Assembly (NCBI GenBank): GCA_037039685.1
Contig: JAWNGF010000005.1
Coordinates: forward strand, 1,798,001-1,862,000
Reading direction: 5' to 3'
Source: Ceratobasidium sp. AG-K
Taxonomy: Eukaryota; Basidiomycota; Agaricomycetes; Cantharellales; Ceratobasidiaceae
Length of the DNA: 64,000 bases
The notes under the pieces were generated by a model, which searched no databases, was not told the origin of the DNA, and worked only from the letters and a program-made list of their open reading frames with translations. Numbering within the stretch: the first letter of the stretch is position 1; each line of letters opens with the position of its first letter. Below, in pieces: positions 44,454-58,600 of the stretch. A program made the translations under genes and the position numbers.

Positions 44454-47400
44454 CTATACAGCCCGGGGCGAATGGTCATCATCCCATGGCGGTTCACTCT
44501 GTGCAGTCATAAACGTTTGTCCGCTCGCTCGCGACTGGGCGCTCGCTTCGGCGTGATGTCCTCCCGGTCGGGCTAGTTGACCCATTTCATACTCTCCCGT
44601 GCCCGTCGTGAGCTGTGTCTGATCAACAGTGGACATGACCGGAGACCGCTGCGATTGGGCAAAGGTGGAAGACGAAGGCGTGTCACGAGCCGATCGATAT
44701 GATGTAGCGTCGGGCGAACCAGACGACTGGCTAAAGTTTTGTGCGCGGGGAGTTCGGAGCTCGTGCTCGTCTTCGGGCGCTGGCGTGGTCACGATCAATG
44801 GGGTGGCGCGTTCGGGCGAGAGCGGGTTGCGACTTTGGCCTGGTGTGGCCGCCGCAAAGTTAAACTCGCCAGGGCGCGATGGGGTCGAGGGTTGGTAACC
44901 GTCTTCAGAGGGAGACTGGAGACGCGAGCCAGTATACAATGCCGAGTGCTCGTGGTCCGATCCTCGAGGCTTGCGTTTACGGTGTTTGATTCCGAGCTGA
45001 TCCTTGAGGTCTCCGGCGACCCAAGCCTCGCGGATAATGTCCTTGTCCAGAGGCATGTAGGCCTGGGTAACGGCCTTGACGAGGTATCGAGGTGCTATCG
45101 GGGGGTCAGTGGCGTTCAAACGACAGCTGACTTTACTCACTGATCGCGACGCAGACCGACAAAATAACAGCTCCCCAGAAGCTCACAGAACCAAAGAGGA
45201 TCTTAAACTCATCGTTAAAGTCCATGCTCTCAAACTCGGAGTAGACCGCAATCCAAATGATGAGCACGGCCGATGAGCCGATCGTAACGAACCAGGTCAA
45301 CCCAGTCCAGCTGAAACCGTGTCAGCATCAAAACAATCAGACGACTGAGTACATACTATCTCGTGTTGATGCCGACGTAAGTGTTAGCCGCCACAATGGC
45401 TGCGACAGACACGGTCGTTCCAAAATCGGCCAGCGAGTCGATGCCCTTGCCCGTCCAGGACAATGTCGGAGGATTCGTCCACACAAAATACGGAATAAAG
45501 TACACGACTACTGATTGGTACAGACCGTCGAACATGTACGCCCAGAACTTGGTTTGGGTATACTCAAGACCGAGAATGCCGCGTCGGTACAGTTGGGGAA
45601 ACGCGAGCGAGGCCTTGGCGTTGATGTCCTGGTCAAAGGCTGCGAGGGGTGAGCGGGCGAATGCAAAGCGGGTGTGATGTACATACCTCCGAGAACGATG
45701 ACGGGAAGGGAAGTAAACACCGTGTTGTACAACAGAATGAAGGTGTACTGGTATAAATATGTAGCATCGAAGCTGGGCGATATTAGTATTATCCTGTGGT
45801 TCCCGGACCGGACTCACTTGTTCCAGAAACAGAACCAGAACATAGCGAATGTCCAAATTACATTCTGCAAAACCATGAGCACCAGCACGTCGCAAGTGGT
45901 TGAGACTCACCTTGTAGAAGAAATTGCTATGCATATCCGCCACGCGCTGGTACGACCATCGGCCATGGACGAGCAGCAACTTGGTCAAGAACCTGAACTG
46001 TCCAAACGCATAGTCGGCCGACATGGCTGCCTGAGATCCCTCGAGACCCATGAGTCCGCATCCAATGTTGGCTTCCTGGATCATTGCGACATCATTGGCC
46101 CCGTCTCCAATCGAGAGTGTCATGGCGTCTTTGCCGTCCTTGACCTGCGCGAGTTTAGCATTTATTAATTGGCCATTGCTGGTGACCCACCAGTTTGACA
46201 GTCAGAGCCTTTTGAGCCGGCGAGACACGACAACACACGACGGTATCACACTGGGTGCCCAGACTCAGGAACAGAGGCTTGAGCGAATCTTCCAGCGCAA
46301 ATCGCAACGTATCGCCATCAATCACCACCGCAAACCCAGCCTGTTTCGGCGCTGGTCGAACCCCTGTAAAAAGATGAGTCTAGTTCGGGTTAGGTGGAAC
46401 AGACTGACCGCCTCCGATGCTGAACCGGGCCTTGTTGACGTTGGGAGGGCCGAGTACGCTCGCGATCTTGTTTAGGCCAGCTTCGATTTGGGTGCGCGCA
46501 CCGTCGGCCGTGGTCGCGCTGATGATCATGACTTCCATCTCCGACTTGAGCAGGTTGCACGAGTAGCCGATTTCAATCGCCGTTTGCAGTTTGTCGCCTG
46601 TCATTACATCAATACTTGCCCGTAGTCAATCTAAACTCGGAGACGCACCAGTGAGAATCCAGAGCTTGATCCCAGCCCGATGGAGCTGTTCGATCGCGTC
46701 CGGTACACCCTCTTGCAACTTGTCCTCGAGCGCAGTCGCCCCCAAAATGATAAGCGAATGTTCAATCAACTCGTTGGCCTTGTCAATCGCTTCGTCCCGA
46801 TCGCGCACCGACGCAGCCGCTGCATCAAACTTGACCGACCACTGGAGATACTCTTCCTCGGACAAGTACCTGCGCCGCGTCAGACCAGCCCAAACCACTA
46901 GGCGAGACTTACCGATAAGCAATGCAGAGAGTTCTGAGACCACCGTTGGCAAACGACTCCATATCCTCGCGCGTACGTTCTCGGAGCGCGTCTTGGCCCG
47001 GCGCGAGGCGCTCGTAGATCACGCTATCGGCGCCTTTGCAGTATAGGACGACTCGACCCTGAGGATCGCGCACGATGACACTCATTCTAAAGATAGCGTT
47101 GGATCAGATCAATCGACGGTTAAATCATGGGGTTGGGCATTGGTCTAGTGGAAGCGCGCGAACCGCCAGCCGCCTGTCAACCCTTGGACACGAGCCGCCC
47201 GCCCATCCATCCTCAAACTCGACCAAACCCCTGAAAGGATATAAAACCCACCTCTTCCTAGTCGAATTAAACTCCAAGACCTTCAACGGCACATAACGCT
47301 CGGGCATCCCAAGCACCTCGATATCCACCGCCGCACTCGACCTCGCCAAAAACGGAAACCCAGCATCACGCGCACCCGCCACAAGAGCCGCCTCGTCCGG

Positions 47401-49768
47401 ACTTTCAGCCTTGTACTCGAGCCTCGGACCATCGACCGGAGACGAATCCGACTCGGGCAAGTCGGGGAGGACGGTATGACACACTGCCAACGCCCTAAAA
47501 AACTCGACGATCCGCTTGCGTTGTTCGCCCTGTGCACTCAAGTCCCGGGCCATGGCGGGTGAGATCATCGTGAGCTTGTCGCGCCTGAACCACCGGTTTT
47601 TAAACGCCCGTTCCATGATGGCGACCATCTCGGCCTTGAGTCCCGCCAGCCGTTCTTTTTCTTCGTCGTCGTCGAGGGGTGGGGCGTCGTTTTCGGATGA
47701 GCGGCGTTTGGCGGCGCCTTTCATGGCTTCGGTGATGCCTTCGCCGTAGGCTACCCCCGCGATGGAGCATTTCATGAATTCCATGACGTTTTGGGTGAGG
47801 GTGCCTGTCTTGTCGGAGAAGATGTAGGCGATTTGGCCGAGGTCGTCTGAGATGTTCCATGTCTTGGGGACTACAAAATGTGAGCGAAATCGAGGGAACT
47901 GGTGAGACTGGGACTCACCACACGCCGTGTCCAGCGGAGCATAATACATATCCCTATCCTGCGCAATAAAATACGCCTGAATCGTCTTGACAATCTCGAT
48001 CGAAATGTACAGAGAAATCGGGACGATATTTTGAAACGCAATCAAACAACTTCCAAACGTGACCAAGCCATTCAAGGCCGGGCTCCCCGCCCCTGTGCCC
48101 CAAATCAACTCGTACAGATACGTGGACGTGTCGGTTTGGGCGGAATTGACACCGGATGCGACGGCCGTGACGATGGACAGTGCGAGGAGGACGATAAAGT
48201 TCATGACGACGTTGAAATTGGTTTGTTTTTCAATTTTGGAGCGTTTGGAGGGTGTGGCGCCGCCGTTGAGCATAATCTTGGTGTCTGAACCTGTGAATAG
48301 CACCAGACCGATGACCCAGTTTGTGTTTCGGAGTGTGCACCCGCGGAGCAAGAGTTCGTTGATTGTGACGGGCTCGACCTTGTCTTCTCCCGGGCCTTCA
48401 GTTGATGAACGGGTGCGGTACCTTAGCACACCATTGTACGCGTACAACCCCGCATGAGGCGCTTCCGAGTCAATCACGAAAGCGCACCGACCGGGGGCGA
48501 GGTCTTCTTCGCCGCTGATCCAGCGCGTGGCTTTGAGTGCTTTACGGAGTTTAAGATTGGTTTCGCCATCGAGGTTTTTCGTCTCGACGTATGCCATGCC
48601 GTCTGCGTCCGAGGTGGCGAGTACGATCGTGTCGGCTGGGACTTGGTCATTGTCGCGGAGTAAAACAATGTCGCCCACTTCAAGTTTCTTCCAGAGCGTA
48701 CGTTCCCAGGTGGGTATGGGCCCTGGATCGGGCGAGGCATGCATGGTGGAAAACGTCGGGGCTGTGCGTTCGGTGACGGTCATTAGACTAGGCATCGGGG
48801 GGTACGAATGCTCGGGCTTTCCACTCGGGGACGACTCGGCCGTAGTGACGCTCTGGATATCCTCCAAACTCCTCGCGCGGAATTGGTCTGTCGAGGTTCC
48901 GACCGTGTCCAATGTAGTCCGACTGATGCCGATGACTTGGCGCTCGCGGGCCCGGAGCCGCTTGACGCCGCGGGTGACCTTGCCCGGTGCGGTTCCGAGT
49001 CCGAGCATGCGTTCGAGCCAGTTGCGGGGGTCTTTGGGCTGGTTTGGGTTGCGCCAGGATAGAGGGGAGAGTTTAGTTGCGGCCGAGTTGTTGACTTCGT
49101 CGTCGAGGGATGCGCGGCGGTAGTCTTCGATGCCGTCCTTGGCTGCGGTGATGCTGAGGATGACCACGAGCGGGACCATGGCGATTTGGGGAGCGGCGGC
49201 GCCGAATATAGGAAAGACTGCGCGGGGTTAGATAAGCTCATGGTCTAGTGGTGTGCGTACCCTGGAGAACAACGAGGGCCAGAAAGTAGAGATTGGCCAC
49301 GCGCCGGAATTGCTCGTACAAATTCTTGGGAATAAACGTGAGCACCGTGTACTCTACAAAATCAGCCAAATTCCAGAGTTAATCGAGTGGCTTACTGCTG
49401 GTGCGCACTTTATTGCGCACATATCGCACCAGTGGGTCTCCGTTCGAGCGCGTCTCGCTCTGGGGCAGTCCTTGGTTCACATACACCATACGCCGCTCGC
49501 CCCGCGGTTCATTAGGCGCCGGCTCGCTCGCCGCAGTCTCAGTCTGCGCCAGGCCCTGCTCCTCGGCTGCTTTGCTCGCTGTCCCCGGGCGCTTGAACGT
49601 AAACTTCCTCGAAGCCAATGACTTTTTGCGCCGTTGTTGCCGGAGTTCGCTGCGGATACTCTCCGCAATCGTCGAGTGTGCCGTCAGCGTCGTACGCAGC
49701 CGCAAGTTCGGATCCACATTGTCCGCATCATCTTCTTCAAGATGCGGGTGTCGCTTGAAAAACGACAT
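44454..49768 (-). CDS. P4-type phospholipid-translocating ATPase (flippase, Dnf1/2-like)
   Basis: A multi-exon gene of roughly 1,550 residues starting [17 protein letters not shown] (ATG 49768). After a basic N-terminal region come [20 protein letters not shown], the actuator motif [13 protein letters not shown] (about 48557-48574), the phosphorylation site [10 protein letters not shown] (catalytic Asp codon at 47812-47814), [17 protein letters not shown], and [19 protein letters not shown]. The C-terminal membrane helices include [16 protein letters not shown], then a cytosolic tail rich in Ser, Thr and Pro. Family members flip aminophospholipids and lysolipids from outer to cytosolic leaflet in plasma membrane or late Golgi with a Cdc50-type partner. 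The long N-terminus and [14 protein letters not shown] loop resemble Dnf1/2 more than Drs2 or Neo1. No lesion was found. Confidence 0.9.
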
Positions 49769-50531
49769 TCTACACGGATTAGCTGGGTAGCAGTCGATGG
49801 GATCCACTCACTCGTCGTCGACAAGCCCAGGTCTGGCTGTGATCACGTGAGGCACGCACTGCCCTCTGCACTCGGCCACCGATATCCATCACATCGCTCT
49901 ACCGGGCTCATTTCATCGTTAATCTCACTCCCGCTCTATGCCCGCGCTGTGAATCAGCCCGCTATCCGCGCGTATACTTGCCACGTCGAGAACCTCCGAA
50001 TACTGCCCAGAGTGATTACGTTACCCCACGTGCTGGCACCGAGACCGCCATGTCTAGAATAACAGTACCGACTTGACCTGGTACCTACTAATTACATTTC
50101 ATGTCAAATACCTAGTTTTGCTACACTATTGCTTATGCGTCCGTGAATGACCCACATAGCAGCCGGCTCCCGAGCACCAAGTATAGCTCGGCTACGCGTA
50201 CGGTAGCAACGCGGCAATAGGCACCGACGCCTCGGCCCGTGCGGAGGTTCCAGCCAATAGAATCACGAGCCCAGCATTGCATTCTCCGATACAATCATGC
50301 AGCACGTATCCACGCTTGGCCTGCACGACGGCGCTAATGGAGCGCCGCATATACTGCGATACCCCTTTCTCAGCCCCTTGTACATTTGTAACATCGTCTC
50401 ATGTGTGTAGCGCCACTTTGTCCGTTGGTAGTAACACCTCTCGTCATAGATTCTTAGAAAACATCTACAGCGGCCCGATACGGCATATTGACTCCGCTCG
50501 TACATTCCTAGTCTAGTGTCGAATACGCTGA
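49769..50531. other. Intergenic between the flippase and VMA3 genes
   Basis: No gene is seen. The right half includes the 3' flank of VMA3. The open frame at 49634-50062 is antisense to the flippase first exon. Confidence 0.45.
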
Positions 50532-51402
50532 TTAAAACCCACACAACGCATCCAAATTCTTGACAGACGCTTTGCTATTCATAATCAACGCCACGATAAG
50601 TCCTACCAACCCATCAGCACCTATGCGTACCCATACCCATTGGACTCACCATAAAGTCCCAACACCTCGGCGAAAATAATAATCAAAATCTACCCACACG
50701 TTAGCCGCCTCCCACTCGATACTAGACGGTACTCACCATGCCCATGAACAACCTCGGCTGCTGCCCAGCGCCCCTCACACCCGCATCCCCCACAATCCCA
50801 ATCGCAAACCCTGCCGCGAGTCCAGCGAGTCCGACACTCAACCCCGCGCCGAGGTGTACGAATCCGGTATAGAGCGCCGTTTGGGGTTTGACTACTCCAA
50901 CTTTATCAACCGACTCAAATATTTACCGAGGGGACGTACGTTCACCGGAGATCATAACCGACACCACCAAACCATAAATCTACAACGAAAAGATTAGTTC
51001 ACGGGATATTGGGGAGGGATGAGGGAGCGTACGGCCAGGATTCCGGCCATGACGACTGGGATGCAGTTCCTGATCATTGCTTCGGGGCGGTAGACCGAGA
51101 CGGCAGTGATTCCGACCGAGGCTTTGGCGGTTCCGTAGCTGTCGGTTCAAGTGAGTATTGAGTGGTTGTGGTGGTGGTGGTGTTGGACGTACCTCGCGCC
51201 CATAGCTGTAAGAAACGGTGCCGGTGAGCATGTGTTTTATCCTGGATACTTAGAGGGAGGACTTACAAGTAAACACAATGGCACAAGTTATCCCCTAACC
51301 AAATCAGCCCCAGCCCATTCCAAAAGCCAACCTACTCACCAGGGCACTAAAAAACGGCGCATAGACGGGGCAGTAATCAGACGGTGTGGCGATAGAAGAC
51401 AT
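50532..51402 (-). CDS. V-type ATPase proteolipid subunit c
   Basis: Eight small exons, one only 13 nt (51205-51193), encode a protein beginning [20 protein letters not shown]. The usual 16-kDa proteolipid features follow: [60 protein letters not shown] and [19 protein letters not shown]. The last of these holds the proton-carrying glutamate in the fourth membrane helix. It ends NLDALCGF. Subunit c forms the rotating ring of the vacuolar proton pump. [14 protein letters not shown] and [13 protein letters not shown] fit subunit c (Vma3) better than c' (Vma11). Confidence 0.9.
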
Positions 51403-52720
51403 GTTTTCGAGTGCAAGTTGAGGATGCATCTTGTCGTTTCGTGCCGGGTATAAGTATGTTCTTCAAGTTAGGGATGAGCTGTTTAATAAACCCTTTGTAC
51501 TATACATTGTCTGCGGCACAGCATTGCGGTCACTGCGCGCTCGAACAGCGGCCGCGCACGCAGTCGGTCCGCAATGATGCGAGGGGGCGCCTTGTGGTCA
51601 CGTGAGTGAATGCATTGGGTGGCGAGGGACGCTGAGTGCTGGTATTGAACCTTGAACCAGGAAAAAATAGCGACCTTTTATCATTTTTTTTGTCACAGTG
51701 GAACAGGTAAACGAGTAGAATGATATTATGGTAGGACGAGGTTGGTAGGTTCAAACGCTGTAAGGATCACGCTGGTCCACTCCATTCCAAACCGTGCTTT
51801 GCATGTACCCTTTGCTGCCCATTAGTTCAGGGTTTAGCCAAGACTTGAATCTAAAATATTATCAGAAAATGGGAAGGAATTCGGTTCGTATTTCTCAATC
51901 GATGAGCTCAAGGTGTGTGACACGCGCCGTGGTTTGAATGCCAAGAGCGGCTTCATGAAGTGTGTGCTTATGCTTGCGATTGTCCGAGACCAGTGAGAAC
52001 TATTGGCATACGACGCATACAACCGTATTCAGGGCCCCAGTTACGGTGCTGTGATCAAGAGTTTTGAATGTAATTCAACCTACCAGCTTCCTAAAACCAC
52101 GAGCGCCCTTATTGGCACTCAGGGTGGGGATGCACTTTATGCAATGGCCAAGGGCAGAAATGACTCGGACAACCGAAAAATTACATGTATCGATTGGCTT
52201 AATGAGCGTAGTCAGTTTCAAGCTCGTGTTTGGTCTCGACGAAGTTACCATAGAAACATTGGGTGATTGATAGATATATTAGCAATAGTGTATACCTAAG
52301 GCGTGATAAATGCGGTCCGTTAGACCCAAGGATATATTACATAGTAACCCAAATTTAAATAGCGAAACAGAGATGACAACATACTAGGAATGACATTATT
52401 GACTTAAATAAAGAGTGTTCGACCTGCTCGTGTTCCACTTGGCCATCAAACTTCATGAGCTGCGACTAGATATCGAGTAGCTCGTTGGGAGGACTGGTGC
52501 GCGGATCTCCTGAAAGATCCACCGATTAGGGTACCGAACATTCATAGTAACGTTAATAAGGTTGGCCAAGTAATCTGACTCCAATACTCCTACGGCATCG
52601 TTTTATCTGGTATTTGCTACTTTCGACTTATGTAATAACACGGATTCTCCAATTAAATATAAGCGACACTGGAAAGTGAGTGAGAGCCAAGTGGCCAAGC
52701 ATTCCAGCTATATCCGGGAT
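51403..52720. other. Intergenic, no recognised gene
   Basis: AT-rich with scattered short frames on both strands; none shows a domain. The left part is the promoter side of VMA3, the right part the 3' flank of the MFS pseudogene. Confidence 0.45.
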
Positions 52721-54808
52721 CTAGTCGCGCTTCTCCCGAGGGGATATTGCCCAGAACGTTAGAGCGGACAGGCATGCGAATCCAATCTGCAAGTATAGCC
52801 ATGAAGATCGTCACTCAATGGTTGTGCTTATCATCACTCACCACTACGGGCGGCAAAATACCCAGCCCAGGTCCGATCCTTCCAGCTACAATACCAAAGA
52901 GTAGCGGCACAATCGTTGCACCGACGAGTCCTAGCCCTATCGATGGCTGTTGGAGTGAAAGTACGTCGTAGGTTAAGGGCTTACCGATCGTATATGATAC
53001 AACCGTTCCTTTGAGACTTGGTGGAACACGAGCGGAGACGATGGGCAGGATTCCAGGAGTATTTGGGCTACACGCCAACTGGTGAGGACTCCTACCAAGT
53101 TAACTCAACGCATATACCCACCTGAGGAGAAACCCGGCAATTTCAGTCATGAGCCAGTTGAATACGGATGAGTTTACCGTCCAGAGTGCAGCGATCGCCC
53201 CACATAACAGCGCCAGCAATAATTTATTGCCGATCCTTTCCTGGATGTGTATAAAAGGAAGGGAGAAGAATATTCGGCCAAGCGTGAGTCCTAGGCTGTT
53301 TTATGTGAGACCTTGGATTTCGTTCTACCCACATCTGTCTCACCTGCCCGGAATATGGATAACTGGTAACGGGAAATACCCGGCCCCGAGCCTTTGACAT
53401 CAATCGTGTATGTAGTTAACTATTGAACAACACAGCTAAGTGCACATATGTACCCCAATCAAATTGACTTACGTTGCTTAGGGTGTTGGCGATGGCAAAG
53501 CTCAGCACAATCAGGACAATACCTACCCTACTCTCGGAATAAGAGTGAGTGCTTGAAGTTGGTCAAGGGGTGTCAGACTAACCAGGTAATTTTCATTCGC
53601 AGTGTCTGGGTGAACCTAACACGTACGCTTCGGCGTTCAGTGGTTGCTTCCTCGGAGGGAGCAATATATCGTTTGAAAATAACGAAATGGCAGAGCATGA
53701 ACAGTAGTGTCAAAAAAACTTGGAACCAGTAGTACAACTGGATCCAAGGCAAGAGTGTCGGTCTTTCAAGTCAAAGTGGTGGTAGTACCCGAATATAGCT
53801 TACGTTCCACGCAATACCAGCCTTGACGGATCCTGCTATAATAAAAGGAGAGGCCAACCGTAACTTCTTGGCAAATTGTCCATAAAAATCCGCCGAATAG
53901 CTCACCGACCCAAGCTAAAACAAACGTTCAAGTTGACCAGAGTCCATGACTTGGAGGCACTACGCACCCCAAAAGCCGCATACAGAATATTCATGAGTCG
54001 GGTAACCTCAAACTACGAACAAATGGCATACAATGTCTCGTACGGATGAGTGCTTACCTAGGAAACAACGCTGGTAAGACAAGCTTCATAGAAGCCTCCA
54101 CCGAATCCCAGCAGCACGACTCCGCCAACTACGGCCGGAAAGGGTGGACCAAACGCAATCAACAGGGATCCGGTTGCTGATAATACCTCGGCTAGCTAAG
54201 GGGCAATCTTTCAACAAACAGCTTGATCTTCAGCGCAAATTAAGCTCACCTTTAAAACCCGGCGCGCGCCGATAACAGTCTGGAGAACGGAATTGAGCAT
54301 GGATGAAACCAAGTATCTAGGTAATATATTGGGCTGTCATTTAGAAATATCCAGTCAAGCCTTGGCACGTACCTCCGAACCCTCCGAGAAAGACGAGCGA
54401 GACGACTTCGTATGAGAGGCCATATCGCGCCTGTATTGTTGGGATGTTGGCCCAATAGCCGTATCGTTGACGCCTACGATAAATACCCCAACACATGACT
54501 GGAATCCACTCAGTTTATCAAATCAGTTATAATCTATAAAAGGATCTTACTCCTATCAAATGCAACATTTTGTCTTCTATGAACACGTTCCCAATGTGGA
54601 GGCCAGAATTCCTCGCGGTGGTGGTCGAGCTTTCTTCGGGCGACGATATATTACGAGCTGCTTGGGATTCATCCTATGAATATCCCTCACTTGCGGTTAG
54701 ACTGCCAAGGGTTGGTGGTTGACCATCTCTCGGGCCCTCGAAATTGTGGCCCCCCTCTAGTACGGGAAGAACATCGAGCTCGATCTGGCAAGTTGCAGTT
54801 TCACTCAT
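52721..54808 (-). pseudogene. MFS transporter gene with several disabling changes
   Basis: Exon pieces encode a 12-helix major facilitator: an N-terminal region from ATG 54808, a first helix ending GVFIVGVNDTAIG, then IPTIQARYGLSYEVVSLVF, FGGGFYEACLTSVV, FEVTRLMNILYAAFG, LTLGRIFFSLPFIHIQERIG, and the final GFACLSALTFWAISPREKRD. Three breaks are visible: an in-frame TAG at 54674-54676 in the N-terminal part, a one-base loss between AIGP and NIPTIQ near 54450, and a TAG at 54058-54060 exactly where CAG is expected before a GTAAGC donor. Together they indicate a dead gene, although a wrong exon model could explain one of them. It is divergent from RAD1 with about 800 nt between. Confidence 0.65.
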
Positions 54809-55608
54809 CGAGCAGCCTAGATTATAGATGTGGGGAACAGCCAAGGGTCCAAGATTGAGGCGGAGGAGCCAGGGGAAAGGGAGAGGATGCTCGTACGCGG
54901 GGTTAAAATACTGAAGTTGTGAGCGTACGTAATAGCCAGGAGGGGGCCTCGGTTTGACTCGCTTAGAAGTAAGGCTTCATGCATGCAGTACAGTGTATTT
55001 GATTGTGAGAGCCGGCGAATTTGGGTTCCTGGTTAAAACCCCCGATGTGGAATATCGGCGGTGGGAGGTTTTGACTGGCTTGGGCTAGCGGCTAGAGCAC
55101 ACTATGCATTTATATTAAATCCAAATGGAAAGCACGCTCCAAGTGTCAGGGGCGCCCGGTGCTTGACGTAGGTAGATTGGGGCATTTCGCGATTCAATGG
55201 TCGTGATGTCAACGGCACTTGACAGAGCTCTGGGTCAGCAGACACTAGACTTGAATTATTTCGATTATTTCCCCCAGTTTTGCAGTTTCGAAAGAGGTGG
55301 TATTATATAGATCTGGAGCACTATGGCTTGTAGCTTTGAGTCTGACGTAGACGAAAGAAGATGAGCCATTGATCACGTGAGTCTGACGCATTCACGATTC
55401 ACGTACTTCGATCGTGCCACCACCACCAGAGTCGGTTTTGACGTGCTGTTTTTTGAGCCATATCCCACTGTGCTCTTGCCAACACTTTTTATGAACTACT
55501 ATACTTAATTTTATAGCTTGTCGGCAAATCGCTACTCGACTGCCTTTAGATCTTCATTGGAATCCACGGCGTGAACTCTTATACACTGGTATATCGTGCC
55601 CCTAACTC
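54809..55608. other. Intergenic between divergent MFS pseudogene and RAD1
   Basis: No coding exon is recognised. It presumably holds the RAD1 promoter. Confidence 0.45.
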
Positions 55609-58600
55609 ATGTCAAGCTCGACTACAGAAGGCCCTTTAGATCTCCTACCCTACCAACGCACTATACTTTCTGAATGTCTCGACCCTTCCACTTCCGATCT
55701 AGTTGTCATTGCACGAGGGCTTGGGCTTCGAAAGCTAGTTTGCTCCCTTCTTAAAATCTATGATAACTCCAAGAGTTTAGTCCTCCTGATAAACTGTGAC
55801 GCCGACGAGGACAATGCGATTGGCGAACAGCTTGGTATTATGGGCGCGCGTCACCCTGGTCTCCGAATAGTAGATTATGAGATGGGCAGCAAAAGCAGGT
55901 GAGACCGATCATTTGGTTGTAGGCATTTCGTTTGACGTTATAGCGTAGAAATGAACTCTACAACCGCGGTGGCCTGGTCTCAGTAACCTCGCGAATATTG
56001 GTGGTGGACATGCTGAAAAAGGATATACCAACTGAAAAAGTAACCGGAATAGTGGTTCTACACGCCGAGAGGTATGCCACGGGTCAATTGACATGGTCGT
56101 ACTCATAGCCTTGGACAGGTGTTCGCCACTGAGTCTCGAAGCGTTCATTATGAGATTGTACCGTGATTCCAATACGGTATGGTCTCCGTTAACCCGCTGC
56201 TTTTGAACTAATTATGTTTTAGGAAGGGTTCGTCAAGGCATTTTCAGATCAACCAGAGCAATTCACGTATGGCATGTCACCCCTGAAAACTGTTATGAAA
56301 GAACTTCGCTTGCGCAGGGTCCATATCTACCCTCGGTGGGTCCTGCTCTCCAATCTCCAAGCAATGCTAACTTGCCCACTACAGCTTCCACCAGGATGTC
56401 AACGCGTCCTTGCAGCGCAGACGAGCCGACGTGGTCGAAATATTCCCAAGCTTGACCCCGGCTATGGAAGAAATCCATATTTCCCTTGTCCAGTGTATGA
56501 CGGCCACTCTTCAAGAAGTAAAAAAGGCCAATAGTGCGGTGAGCATCCACGAATGACCGTAGGGCCCTAAAAAATTAATAACAACATAGCTTGATCTGGA
56601 CGACATCAACGTAGAAACAGCCTACTTTCGCCACTTTGACGCGATCGTCCGGCGTGCCTTGGCTCCAGTGTGGCATCGCGTGCGTCCAGCAACCAAACAG
56701 CTCGTCAACGATCTTGGAACCCTTCGATCGCTCCTAGTCTCGCTGCTGTCCTATGACTGTGTGGCCCTGCACGCGTATCTCGAAACGATTGTTGCAGCCA
56801 ACTCGCAAGCCAGCGCCGGCGGCAAGGGTCCCAAACAAGCGAACCAAAGCCAGTGGTTATATTCGGATGCGGCGCATGTGCTTCTTACGAGTGCGAGACG
56901 GAGGTGTTACGTCAACATTGCCCCGGAGCATCAGAAGAGGATGAGAGAAACAAGGGACATGGATGATGAGTTTGCGTTGCTTGACGAGATGGAGGGTCGC
57001 AATGCTGGTGGTGATAGCGGGACAAGAACCAAGGAGAAGAGGCCAACATGGTTGCCGCATAACATGGAGCCCGTATTGGAGGAACTTCCGAAATGGAACG
57101 TTTTGGCTGAAGTCCTAAAAGAAATTGACGAAAGCATTGTCGCCAACTCGATGCAACGGTGTGAGTATCGCTCTAGTCTCAAATTTACCCCAATCTGATT
57201 CTATGAGGCAGCACCCGGGACGAACACTACGCTTGTTATGGTCTCCGACAACCGCTCCGCCACGTTAATCCGCGAATACCTCGCCAGTATAGACAAAAAT
57301 TCTGAGACTCCAGGCCGTGCAATGCTTATGAATCGACTCAAGGGATATGTCTACTGGAAACGCGAACTCGCCGAAAACAAGCCGGGCAAGTTTTCAACCA
57401 GTAGCTCTATGAATTCCAACAGCAACTCGAACGAGCCGAATCCTATTACTGAAGCCATGCGTAAAAAGGACGCGGCTCGGGCAGAGGCGGCGAGCAGAAG
57501 ACGCCGAGTTCGTGGAGGGGGGACGACGGGCGCGACTGCAGGTCGGATCATCAAGAAGGAAGAGGAACGGTCAATTCCTGGGCAAGATGTCATTGCGGCT
57601 GAAGCTGATGAAATTGCCGAATTGTGAGCGGCTGGTTGTCCCTAGGGGTTGCGCTAATATTGTGAACTGGAAGTTTATCGACTCAGAAGGGATCAGACAC
57701 AGTCGGTTCGATTTTGACCAATGCCCAGGCGCTAGAAACCTTGCTTGCCGCCGAGAATGCACGCGCGACAGATGATGATGATGATTATGGACTATTAGAG
57801 GATGAGCGGGTCGTGCTCGTTCGCACTTATGGAGACGATGAAGATGATCAACTTTTATCCGAGATTCGACCTCGGTATATTGTCATGATGGAACCCAATC
57901 TCGACTTTGTTCGTCGTGTCGAGGCGAGTACTTTAACCCAGCGCCACACAACTGAATACAGATACCATATTAGGTTTACCGAAGTTCAAGTCCAGGGCTT
58001 GCCGTGCGAGTATACTTTATGACTTATAGCAAGACCGTGGAGGAACACAAATTCCTGGCTGGACAACGACGAGAAAAGAATGCGTTTGAGTCGCTTATCA
58101 AGGAGAAAGGGGTAGGTGCACCACTTTGGATTAGGCGACGCTTAACTCGTGCGTTCGTAGAGCATGGTCCTAACCCTGGAGGATCCTCGGCATGGGTTGA
58201 ATCCCAATGATTCTATCATCCGCACAATTAGCTCTCGCATAGCTGGTGGTGGCATTAGGGAAATTAATGCGGAACCCCCTCGAGTAAGTCTTCCAACCCA
58301 ACTAGGAGCATTGGCCGATCGATGCTCAACAGGTTATTGTCGATATGCGAGAGTTCCGATCCACATTGCCCTCGATCCTCCACCTTGCCCAGATACAGGT
58401 TGTTCCTGCCACGCTGACAGTTGGCGACTACATTCTCACCCCAGATATTGTCGTCGAGCGAAAGAGTGTACCGGACCTAGTGAGCAGTTTTACATCAGGA
58501 CGATTGTAAGTTCGTTCCTATACATATAGTCGGACATGGGTGTAACCGATATGCCTAGGTATACGCAATGCGAAATGATGACAGCATACTACAAACAACC

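Noticed and set aside
47125..49179. A long single open frame read as one flippase exon
   Set aside because: It contains at least one in-frame intron (GTGAGT to TAG near 47870-47920) that interrupts the TAC-VPKTWN motif; the true protein splices it out.
49241..49260. TGGTCTAGTGGT resembling a tRNA A box
   Set aside because: It lies inside a flippase intron, and no B box or cloverleaf could be formed around it.
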